NCBI GenBank assembly: GCA_029935135.1
Contig: JAOZKX010000021.1
Location: forward strand, 1 to 10,291
Direction: 5' to 3'
Source of the DNA: Desulfocapsa sp.
GTDB taxonomy: Bacteria > Desulfobacterota > Desulfobulbia > Desulfobulbales > Desulfocapsaceae
DNA: 10,291 nucleotides
The translations under genes were made by a program, and so were the position numbers. The notes under the pieces are model-generated. The model did not search any database and was not told where the DNA came from. It worked only from the letters and a program-made list of their open reading frames with translations. Shown one piece after another: positions 1-6,392 of this stretch (positions within the stretch are counted from its first letter, which is position 1; the number at the start of each line of letters is the position of its first letter).

Positions 1-1407
1 ATTACAGACTATGATATCAATTACTATCTGAAAGAAAAGCCTTCCGAATTCCTGCTTGCCATGGTGCTTATCGGCTCTTTATTGCTGGCCATGCTGCTTC
101 TCCTGCTGCGCAAGCTCCTCTCCTGGTCCCTGGCACTTCCCCTTGTTCTGTTTCATGACATCTCTCCTGCAGCTTCATTTAGTAAAAGCGAAAAGTTGAG
201 CAGTGGTCATAAGCAATCCTTCTTCCTGCTGCTTAGTAGTTGGGGCCTTGCCTCATTGCTGTTGAGTTCATTTGTCCTGGGCTGTATGCAGTTGCTTGGT
301 TCCCAGATAGTCCCCTTCTTTTTTGACTCAATCCGCATACTGGTCGTTGTTCTGGGAGGACTTGTTGCTCTCTGGTCCGGGGTGAATTTTTTTCTCACCA
401 TGTGCAGTTCCGGGAGTTTTGCCGTTCTCCTGATTCTTCTGGCAGCGCGCTATGGTCCTGGCATGAATACAACTGTTCTAAGGGATCAGGGTAAAAAAAA
501 ACATTGGCAGCTGACTGCGCCCCGCTTTGCTCTGCTGCTGGCAGCGGGTACTGCTATTTCTTTATTGGTTGGTACTTTTCTCCTGCATTCAATTCAGACA
601 GAAGATGCTGTGCAGATCATTGCCCATCGAGGGGCAGCAGGAAAGGCCCCGGAAAATACGATGGCCTCTGTGCGTCAGGCCATCGCGGATGATACTGACT
701 GGATAGAGATCGATGTGCAGGAGTCGGTGGATGGGGAGGTTATGGTCATTCATGACAGCGATCTTATGAAGCTTGCGGGGGTGGATCTGAAGGTGTGGGA
801 TGGGAGTGTGCAGCAATTTGGGGAAATTGATATCGGCAGTTGGTTTGACCCTGCCTTTTCAGGCGAGCGAATGCCAACCCTTGCCGAAGTGTTGATGGAG
901 GCGAAGGGGAAGGCGCGGGTCATGATTGAACTGAAATATTATGGACATGATAAGCAGCTGGAGCAGCGGGTTGTGGATATTGTTGAGCAGACCCAAATGG
1001 TTGCAGATGTCGCCATTATGTCGCTTAAGTACAAAGGTGTGCAAAAACTGAAGGCATTGCGGCCTGACTGGGAGAGCGGACTGCTTATTGCCAAATCCAT
1101 CGGCAACAGCAGCAAAATGGATGTTGATTTTCTTGCCGTGAATATGGGTATGGCCACTTCCTCTTTTATCAGAAAAGCGCAGGATGCCGGGAAAAAAGTG
1201 TATGTGTGGACAGTGAATGACCAGGTTTCCATGTCACAAATGATGTCCCTTGGGGTGGATGGAATTATAACCGATGAACCGGAACTGGCCAGGAAAGTTC
1301 TGGCTGATCGGGCTGAGTTAAGTTCCCTCGAGCGTCTATTGATTCGGACTGCTCTGCTGGTGCGGCGGCCGATTCCAGCAAAAACATATCGGGATCAATC
1401 TCCGTGA
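1..1407 (+). CDS. Membrane-anchored glycerophosphoryl diester phosphodiesterase (5' partial)
   Basis: Hydrolyses glycerophosphodiesters to glycerol 3-phosphate and an alcohol. The frame is open from base 1, and the residues before the first in-window ATG (61), including DYDINYYLKEKP, read like the membrane-domain family, so I take the gene to begin upstream rather than at 61. The first 190 or so residues are strongly hydrophobic, with several membrane segments (GPDPase_memb-type). A catalytic GDPD domain follows from about base 610. Its signature residues are present: HRG (625-633), PENT, EID (706-714), the second catalytic histidine in HD (751-756), the metal-ligand-like glutamate in ELK (928), and a C-terminal WTVND ... 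GVDGIITDEP stretch. With the last membrane segment just before HRG, the active site probably faces the periplasm (inference). The stop overlaps the Shine-Dalgarno of the next gene, so the two are probably one operon. The family call is firm; the exact substrate is unknown. Confidence 0.9.
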   Translation: MTDYDINYYLKEKPSEFLLAMVLIGSLLLAMLLLLLRKLLSWSLALPLVLFHDISPAASFSKSEKLSSGHKQSFFLLLSSWGLASLLLSSFVLGCMQLLGSQIVPFFFDSIRILVVVLGGLVALWSGVNFFLTMCSSGSFAVLLILLAARYGPGMNTTVLRDQGKKKHWQLTAPRFALLLAAGTAISLLVGTFLLHSIQTEDAVQIIAHRGAAGKAPENTMASVRQAIADDTDWIEIDVQESVDGEVMVIHDSDLMKLAGVDLKVWDGSVQQFGEIDIGSWFDPAFSGERMPTLAEVLMEAKGKARVMIELKYYGHDKQLEQRVVDIVEQTQMVADVAIMSLKYKGVQKLKALRPDWESGLLIAKSIGNSSKMDVDFLAVNMGMATSSFIRKAQDAGKKVYVWTVNDQVSMSQMMSLGVDGIITDEPELARKVLADRAELSSLERLLIRTALLVRRPIPAKTYRDQSP

Positions 1408-1417
1408 GGATATACGC

Positions 1418-1987
1418 ATGCGAATTGTCCTAAGGGTATATACCTTCCCGTACCTGCTGCTGCTATTGTTTGCTGCCGGTAACAGTTATGGCGAATCAGC
1501 AGTTGACAGCCTGGAACGGCAGCTGGAAATGGGACGCCATAAGCAGCTGGTAGTTAATAAATTACAGAAGCAAGGTGAACTGACTGTTTTTACAACAGAT
1601 GGTTGCAGCGGTGGACTCTCTGTGGGCTGGGAGTATCTCGCCACGCATATTTCCCAGTTTCAAACGATTCATGGCGATCTACCGCCCTGGCAGTCCTGCT
1701 GTGTCACCCATGACCTGGTGTATCATAAGGCCGGAGGGCGAACGGCAGATGCGGAAGAGAGTTTTGCCCTGCGCCGGGAAGCGGATCGTGCCTTACAGTC
1801 CTGTGTTGCGGCAACCGGAACCGATCGCCTTCCTGAGCTGAGTTTGCAGTATCATCTTTCTGCCCGGGAGGTGGTATTATTGTATACGGGGATAGCAAAT
1901 CTGATGTATCGGGCAGTACGAATTGGCGGTATGCCCTGCACAGGTCTTCCCTGGCGTTGGGGCTATGGTTGGGCGGGATGTGAATGA
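1418..1987 (+). CDS. Secreted phospholipase A2-like protein
   Basis: A 189-residue protein with a clear signal peptide (basic MRIVLR, then a Leu-rich core, cleavage likely near residue 25 after NSYG), so it is exported. The mature part carries DGCSGG (61-66) and, 27 residues later, WQSCCVTHDLVYH (91-103). This matches the CCxxHDxxY pattern of secretory phospholipase A2, where the His-Asp pair is catalytic (here H98/D99). The tail is rich in Trp and Gly and ends in a Cys pair (PC at 173-174, GC near the end). The canonical YGCxCGxGG calcium loop is not obvious, although DGCSGG might serve a similar role. The SD GAGG lies at 1406-1409, eight bases before the ATG. It sits between a glycerophosphodiesterase and a methyltransferase with which it shares an ATGA overlap, which supports a lipid-related role. 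Homologues are usually annotated as hypothetical; enzymatic activity is inferred from the motif only. Confidence 0.7.
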   Translation: MRIVLRVYTFPYLLLLLFAAGNSYGESAVDSLERQLEMGRHKQLVVNKLQKQGELTVFTTDGCSGGLSVGWEYLATHISQFQTIHGDLPPWQSCCVTHDLVYHKAGGRTADAEESFALRREADRALQSCVAATGTDRLPELSLQYHLSAREVVLLYTGIANLMYRAVRIGGMPCTGLPWRWGYGWAGCE

Positions 1988-2655
1988 GCAGCAGGGAAGC
2001 GGTGAATCACCACTGCCCCCTGTGCGGCTGTGAAAAGGGGAACAGATTCTTTCATAAAGATCAGTTCCGTGACTATTACAGGTGTGCATGCTGTCAGCTG
2101 ATATTTGTTTCCCCCTCGCAACATCTCTCTTGTCAGGCTGAGCGGGCTGAGTATGATAAACACCAGAATTCACCAGAGGACAGCAGCTACCGTACTTTTC
2201 TCAGTCGCCTGTTTACCCCCTTGCACAAACGATTGCCGCCGGCAAGTTTTGGCCTTGATTTTGGCTGCGGTCCAGGTCCCACGCTTCATCTGATGTTTGC
2301 TGAAGCAGGACATCAGATGAAACTGTTTGATCCTTTTTATGCTCCTTTTCCACATGTTCTGGAGAGTCAGTATGACTTTATTACAGCCAGTGAAGTGGTT
2401 GAGCATTTCCACAATCCGGAGAAAGAATTTGCCCGCCTCTGGTCTCTTGTAAAACCGGGGGGCTGGCTGGGGATCATGACAAAACTGGCCCGGGATCAGG
2501 CTGCATTTGCCAACTGGCACTATAAAAATGACCCAACCCATGTCTGTTTCTTTTCCGAGGAAACAATGGCGTGGCTGGCTGCCAGGCTGCAGGCAAAACT
2601 GCAATTGGTTGCTGCTGATGTTGTTCTCCTGCAAAAGGTTGCTGGTGATTATTGA
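1984..2655 (+). CDS. Zinc-ribbon class I SAM-dependent methyltransferase
   Basis: A 223-residue protein. An N-terminal zinc ribbon is formed by CPLC (C11, C14) and CACC (C34, C37). The Rossmann methyltransferase core follows: motif I LDFGCGPGPT (91-100), the acidic end of strand 2 in LFDPF (D116), ITASEVVEH (motif II region, 133-141) and the post-motif LVKPGGWLGIMT (155-166). A strongly family-like WHYKNDPTHVCFF stretch (168-180) precedes the C-terminus and may help bind substrate. No signal peptide is present, so it is cytosolic. The start overlaps the upstream stop as ATGA, indicating translational coupling. The substrate cannot be read from the sequence; lipid, quinone or tRNA-type acceptors are all possible. 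Length and motifs look intact. Confidence 0.85.
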   Translation: MSSREAVNHHCPLCGCEKGNRFFHKDQFRDYYRCACCQLIFVSPSQHLSCQAERAEYDKHQNSPEDSSYRTFLSRLFTPLHKRLPPASFGLDFGCGPGPTLHLMFAEAGHQMKLFDPFYAPFPHVLESQYDFITASEVVEHFHNPEKEFARLWSLVKPGGWLGIMTKLARDQAAFANWHYKNDPTHVCFFSEETMAWLAARLQAKLQLVAADVVLLQKVAGDY

Positions 2656-2753
2656 ATCATCTAATGCGTTATTTCAGGCCTGCCTCTGTGCGATAATTGA
2701 TGCGATTGTGTAATTATTCAGCGTGGGCACTGATTTTCCTCTAGCACTGGACT

Positions 2754-2861
2754 GTAACTGTTCAATAGTGCCTCAGGTTCGTTCATTTGAGCCTTCGAAG
2801 CGTACTAGTGTTACTCGAGAAGGCTGAAATGGACGAAGATGAAGTGCTAGTGAATAGTTAC
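2754..2861. repeat. Long imperfect hairpin, 43 paired positions
   Basis: Bases 2754-2796 pair in one continuous register with 2819-2861, leaving a 22-base loop. Counting by hand over the 43 positions gives 5 mismatches (2765, 2772, 2776, 2777, 2789), 4 G-T pairs and no bulges. The best blocks are GTAACTGTTCA / TGAATAGTTAC at the base, TTCGTTCATTT / AAATGGACGAA in the middle and AGCCTTC / GAAGGCT next to the loop. No T-run follows on either strand. It could be a MITE-like element, a REP-type structure stabilising mRNA 3' ends, or part of a structured RNA. I do not recognise the family. Confidence 0.7.
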
Positions 2862-2869
2862 GAGATTGT

Positions 2870-2898
2870 TTGATAAAATTGGCAAAGACGGCTAACAT
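2870..2898 (+). promoter_or_regulatory. Candidate sigma70-like promoter for fbp
   Basis: TTGATA (2870-2875, 5 of 6 to consensus) is followed after 17 bases by TAACAT (2893-2898, 4 of 6). It begins nine bases after the hairpin and would give a leader of roughly 100 bases before fbp. The -10 box is poor, so this is tentative. Confidence 0.3.
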
Positions 2899-3003
2899 AA
2901 TGTAACCGAGACCCGTAACGGTTCAGCGGGTTGAAGCAGAGCAGAAAAGAATGTTGCAGGCAGCAAACTTGACGGCAGCCAATCATTTTCCGGAGAGAGA
3001 TCC

Positions 3004-4797
3004 ATGAGCAGCACTACTCCTTATAAAACAGGTACGATTGATAAGCTGGCCGAACAGCTGTTGCACCTGGAAAATCAACTCAACTCCAATATACCGGTAA
3101 GCCTTTGGATCAGTGATCTCCATGGTGAGGGTGAGCGTTTTAAATCTATCCTCCGCGGCCGTTTTGGTATGCTTTACCAGACCTGTCGCGAGGCTCTGCC
3201 CAACACCTTCAGCAGTGATAAAATCCAGTATCTGACCAGGATTATCCGGCGGAAAAAATATTTTAAGGATGATGAGATAGCTCTGGACAGTCAGGATGTT
3301 ATCTTTTGTCTGGTGGATATCCTGAAATATCGTTTAACCAATATCCGTCATCGAAGTGCGGATATTTTTCTTCCTGAGTTTCGCAATACCATTAAAAGAC
3401 TTCTTTCCGGTCTTCCCGTACCCGATCAGATTTTTGAGGTGGAGGCACTGTCTGATCGTTTGATCAGTCATCTTTCACATACCATTCGTCTGGTTCTCCT
3501 TGATCGTATTATTGTCCTTGGGGATCTTTTTGATCGGGGGCCCCAGCCGGATAAAATTATCCGCTTTCTCTCCTCTCCTTTTTACCTGCCCATGGTTGAT
3601 TATGTTTTTGGCAATCATGATATCCTCTGGATGGGCGCTGCTTCCGGCAACCGTTCACTGATAGCAGAGGCCATACGGATTACCAGTCGTTATGATCATT
3701 TCGAGCTGATGGAACGACTGGGCTTTGATACCTCAGGACTTGCTGCCTTTGCCGAGGAGACCTATCCGGTTGCAAAGATTACCTGCAAGGTCAAGGCCAA
3801 GACCGATCGGGGGAGAAGCATGGAAAAGGCCCTGGCTGTGATTCAGTTTAAGCTTGAAGAACAGACTATAGCCGATTTTCCTGAATATGAGATGGAAGCG
3901 AGACTTTGGCTGGATCGCCTGGCGAAGATGCTGGCAGATGGGGATACCGCCGGTCTCAACGACTGTCATTTTCCCACGATTAACCTGGAAAACCCAAGTG
4001 AGCTGACGGTCGAGGAAGAAAAAATCATCGATGATCTCAGTCAGCAGTTTAGCTCCAATAAGAAATTGAAACGGTTGCTGGGCTTCTTTTTTCAACATGG
4101 CAAGACCTATCATGTGCACAATAACTCCTTAAATATTCATGCCCTGCTTCCTTCTCGGGAAGATGGTGAATTTGAGACATTCCTCGGTCGTAAGGGCAAA
4201 GAGCTGCTGGATTTTATTCAAGAGACGGTTGTTCGAACGGGGCAGAGGTATCTGGCAGGAGAGCCTCAGGCGGCAGAGGATCAGGCCCTGTTTTTCTATC
4301 TCTGGTGCGGTCCCCGTTCGCCTTTTTTTGGTAAGCATGCCATGAAAACCTTCGAACGATATTTCCTCCTTGATAAGGAGAGTCATACGGAGAGGACTCT
4401 ATTTTGGAAGAAAAACCTGCAGACGGATAAGTTTAAGGCAAAACTGCAGGAGGAGTTTGGAATTCAACGGGTGGTCTACGGCCATACCCCCGTCGATTAT
4501 TCAAAGGGGGATCATATGGCTTCAAAGGACGGGGTGGCGATCAATGTGGATGGAGGCTTTGCCGCCGCCTACTATAATCGGGGCCATGCCCTGGTGCATA
4601 CCCCGTATCAGCTGTATGGTATTATTCTGCCTACTCCGGAAGAGATGAAAGAGGCTGCCTTGAAGCATGAGTCTGTGCCTCTGGATATTGAGCTTATCGA
4701 TGAGTTCCGTCAACCCATGAAGATAAAAGATACGGCCCTGGGAGTGGAACTCAAGCAGGAAAGTGACCGGATTCTCAGGCAGATTAAAGCATGGTAA
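3004..4797 (+). CDS. fbp: Fructose-1,6-bisphosphatase class III
   Basis: Dephosphorylates fructose 1,6-bisphosphate to fructose 6-phosphate, the committed step of gluconeogenesis, in the cytosol. The 597-residue protein has the calcineurin-like metallophosphatase motifs of the class III family (FBPase_2) in order: SDLHGE (37-42), [10 protein letters not shown] (171-180), FGNHD (202-206), then a long family-specific insert, [12 protein letters not shown] (from about 492) and [10 protein letters not shown] (from about 514). The N-terminal [17 protein letters not shown] and IIRRKKYF segments are also typical. It is somewhat shorter than the roughly 640-670 residues I recall for Firmicutes members. 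The start is chosen from GGAGAG at 2992-2997. The GlpX-like gene begins 22 bases after its stop, so the two are probably co-transcribed. All core metal-site motifs look intact, so it is likely the functional FBPase of the pair. Confidence 0.93.
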   Translation: MSSTTPYKTGTIDKLAEQLLHLENQLNSNIPVSLWISDLHGEGERFKSILRGRFGMLYQTCREALPNTFSSDKIQYLTRIIRRKKYFKDDEIALDSQDVIFCLVDILKYRLTNIRHRSADIFLPEFRNTIKRLLSGLPVPDQIFEVEALSDRLISHLSHTIRLVLLDRIIVLGDLFDRGPQPDKIIRFLSSPFYLPMVDYVFGNHDILWMGAASGNRSLIAEAIRITSRYDHFELMERLGFDTSGLAAFAEETYPVAKITCKVKAKTDRGRSMEKALAVIQFKLEEQTIADFPEYEMEARLWLDRLAKMLADGDTAGLNDCHFPTINLENPSELTVEEEKIIDDLSQQFSSNKKLKRLLGFFFQHGKTYHVHNNSLNIHALLPSREDGEFETFLGRKGKELLDFIQETVVRTGQRYLAGEPQAAEDQALFFYLWCGPRSPFFGKHAMKTFERYFLLDKESHTERTLFWKKNLQTDKFKAKLQEEFGIQRVVYGHTPVDYSKGDHMASKDGVAINVDGGFAAAYYNRGHALVHTPYQLYGIILPTPEEMKEAALKHESVPLDIELIDEFRQPMKIKDTALGVELKQESDRILRQIKAW

Positions 4798-4819
4798 CCA
4801 TTTACCAGATGGTAGAAAG

Positions 4820-5767
4820 ATGAATATAAATTATGGAATGGAAATAGTCAGGGCAACTGAGATTGCTGCTCTGACCGCTGCCAGAGATCAGGGACTTGGC
4901 AATCATGATGCCATACTCAACGAAACCAGAAAGGCAATTGCCAAGACCCTTAATCGACTGATGATTAGCGGTCGTATTATCAATGATCGCTTTTCCCGGC
5001 GCAAAGAAATCTATCAGTTGGCGAGTAAGATTGGCCAGGGTGGTCCAGAGATGGATTTGATGGTTGTGGCCCTCGAGGCCCATCATGCTGCGGCTGACGG
5101 ACGAAACAATGCTACTTCCTATGCTGTGCTTGCCGAAGAGGGGACTATTCAGCCCATACCAAATCTGAGGATGTATAAAATGGTGGTGGGGCCGCAGGTG
5201 GGAGAGGTAATAGATATTAATCAGTCGCCCACCATTAATATAAAGCGGGTGGCCAGAGTTCTGAAAAAATACACGGAAAATGTGACGGTGTGTATTCTTA
5301 ATCGGGAGCGACATCAGAGTCTGATCCAGGAGGTAAGAAAGTGTGGGGCCAGGATCAAATTGATTGAGGAAGGTGAAATATCAGGATGTCTGGCAGCTAT
5401 TACCGGTGAGAAGGCTGATATCTATATGGGCTATGGGTTTGCTCCGGAGGGAACAGTGGTGGCTGCGGCCATCAGCTGTCTGGGAGGATATCTTGAAGGC
5501 ATAATATCCTATGAGACAGATCAACACCGGCAGGAGGCTGAACGACATAATATCTCAGACTTCAAAAAGATTTTTCGGGTGGAAGACCTCATTCTCTCAC
5601 GTAAGATATCTCTTGCCGCGACCGGAATTACAGACGGAGAATTCCTGGAAGGCGTTCGTTTTATCTCAAATGGAGCCGTAACCCATTCTTTTATTGCCCG
5701 CAGTGAAACGCGTACCTATCGGACCCTGACTACCCGCCACTTCTTTGATCATAATCCTGTCTTCTAG
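4820..5767 (+). CDS. Divergent GlpX-family (class II FBPase) homologue
   Basis: From ATG 4820 the protein is 315 residues, close to GlpX length; an ATG at 4763 in the same frame would overlap fbp and add a non-homologous leader, so I reject it. Homology to GlpX is clear along the length: the N-terminal EIVRATEIAAL, GGPEMDL (74-80), RERHQSLIQEVRKCGARIKLI (around 152-172), ADIYMGYGFAPEGTVVAAA (199-217), FRVEDL and AATGITDGEFLEGVR (266-280). Compared with E. coli GlpX as I recall it, the GEGE segment is INDRFSRRKE (54-63), DPIEGT is VALEAHH (83-89, only the Glu kept), the N-terminal Asp ligand has no obvious counterpart, and DGD is EGE. The ligand-like Glu in APEG (E210) is retained. So most metal ligands look lost and the protein may be a pseudoenzyme, a regulator of the upstream FBPase, or an enzyme with altered chemistry. 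The SD is weak (GGTAG/GAAAG region). Confidence 0.85.
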   Translation: MNINYGMEIVRATEIAALTAARDQGLGNHDAILNETRKAIAKTLNRLMISGRIINDRFSRRKEIYQLASKIGQGGPEMDLMVVALEAHHAAADGRNNATSYAVLAEEGTIQPIPNLRMYKMVVGPQVGEVIDINQSPTINIKRVARVLKKYTENVTVCILNRERHQSLIQEVRKCGARIKLIEEGEISGCLAAITGEKADIYMGYGFAPEGTVVAAAISCLGGYLEGIISYETDQHRQEAERHNISDFKKIFRVEDLILSRKISLAATGITDGEFLEGVRFISNGAVTHSFIARSETRTYRTLTTRHFFDHNPVF

Positions 5768-5821
5768 CAGGTGAATGGTTGATTGATAAAAAGTATATGA
5801 TTTTACAGGAGTGGGGTGCAT

Positions 5822-5858
5822 AATTTTCTTGTGAGAGAGGCAAATTTATGAGAAAATT
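5822..5858. repeat. 8-bp AT-rich inverted repeat upstream of usp
   Basis: AATTTTCT (5822-5829) and AGAAAATT (5851-5858) are perfect inverted copies separated by 21 bases, in the 131-base gap before the universal stress gene. It could be an operator or a leader hairpin. At this AT content it may also be chance. Confidence 0.3.
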
Positions 5859-5885
5859 TAAGTAAGGAAAAGAACAAAAAACTTT

Positions 5886-5892
5886 GAGGAGG
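5886..5892 (+). promoter_or_regulatory. Strong Shine-Dalgarno of the universal stress gene
   Basis: GAGGAGG six bases ahead of ATG 5899. It fixes that start over the in-frame TTG at 5884, which would lie on top of the SD itself. Confidence 0.85.
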
Positions 5893-5898
5893 AATAGT

Positions 5899-6381
5899 AT
5901 GAAAAGACTTGAACAGATAAAACGAGTTGTTACACCGGTCGATTTTTCTGATAATTCTAAGGTGATCGCAGAGTCTGCTGCATTTATGGCGGCAAGTTTT
6001 CAGGCCGAACTGCTGCTGATTTTTGTTGTACAGAAGTTTGAAGACTATTCCGGATTTTTTGTTCCCCAGATGAATATTCCCGACCTTGAGCGTGACCTGC
6101 ATGTGCAGGCAGAGGCAAAAATGGATACCTTTTCCAAGGAGATAGAAGAGTTTATTCAGGGCAAAGGGGTGACATCTGTGAGTGGCAAGGTGCTGATGGG
6201 TGATGTTGCCGAACAGATCATCTCCTATGCCGGCGATGCGAAAGAAAATGTCATCGTTATGGGCACCCATGGTTACAAAGGGCTGGAGAAAATAATGTTT
6301 GGCAGTGTCGCGGATAAGGTTGTGAAGTCTGCCCTGTGCCCGGTTATGACCATTAACCCATACACCTGTTGCGGTGACTGA
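5899..6381 (+). CDS. Universal stress protein (UspA family, ATP-binding type)
   Basis: A 160-residue single-domain Usp. The N-terminal strand KRVVTPVDFSDNS carries the adenine/ribose-site Asp (D15). The C-terminal half has MGTHGYKGLEKIMFGSVADKVV (121-142), which fits the G-x2-G-x9-G-S/T nucleotide-binding pattern exactly (G122, G125, G135, S136), followed by the usual CPVMTI ending. It is therefore of the ATP-binding, MJ0577-like class rather than the UspA type that lacks ATP binding. It is cytosolic and its role in stress or energy limitation is inferred from the family. The gene lies 131 bases after the GlpX-like gene, so it may have its own promoter, though I find no convincing -35/-10 pair. 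It ends 11 bases from the convergent hypothetical gene. The CC near the C-terminus (TCCGD) is a small oddity. Confidence 0.9.
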   Translation: MKRLEQIKRVVTPVDFSDNSKVIAESAAFMAASFQAELLLIFVVQKFEDYSGFFVPQMNIPDLERDLHVQAEAKMDTFSKEIEEFIQGKGVTSVSGKVLMGDVAEQIISYAGDAKENVIVMGTHGYKGLEKIMFGSVADKVVKSALCPVMTINPYTCCGD

Positions 6382-6392
6382 GTCCTGCCCGG

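Larger units (their letters stand above)
2656..3003. other. 348-base intergenic region ahead of fbp
   Basis: No ORF here has protein-like composition. In order it holds: an AT-rich 6-bp inverted repeat (ATAATT 2693-2698 / AATTAT 2712-2717) with no T-run, so not a convincing terminator; the octamer CTAGCACT (2741-2748), which is repeated inverted at 2843-2850; a long imperfect hairpin (2754-2861); a weak promoter candidate (2870-2898); a possible small pseudoknot (2904-2931); and the fbp Shine-Dalgarno GGAG at 2992-2995. Confidence 0.7.

Noticed and set aside
2170..2634. Minus-strand 154-residue frame
   Set aside because: Shadow of the methyltransferase gene, which has intact family motifs.
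2754..2861. Integron attC site
   Set aside because: The ends do not match the RYYYAAC / GTTRRRY core sites, the stem pairs too continuously, and no integrase or gene cassette is visible.
2754..2861. Intrinsic terminator after the methyltransferase
   Set aside because: The stem is too long and AT-mixed, and no T-run follows on either strand.
4763..4819. Upstream in-frame ATG extending the GlpX-like protein by 19 residues
   Set aside because: It would overlap the end of fbp, the added residues do not resemble the GlpX N-terminus, and a start at 4820 gives the family length.
4802..5314. Minus-strand 170-residue frame
   Set aside because: Antisense shadow of the GlpX-like gene, with histidine-rich, low-complexity composition typical of reversed coding sequence.
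5884..5898. TTG start for the universal stress protein
   Set aside because: It overlaps the Shine-Dalgarno GAGGAGG, which is ideally placed for ATG 5899.
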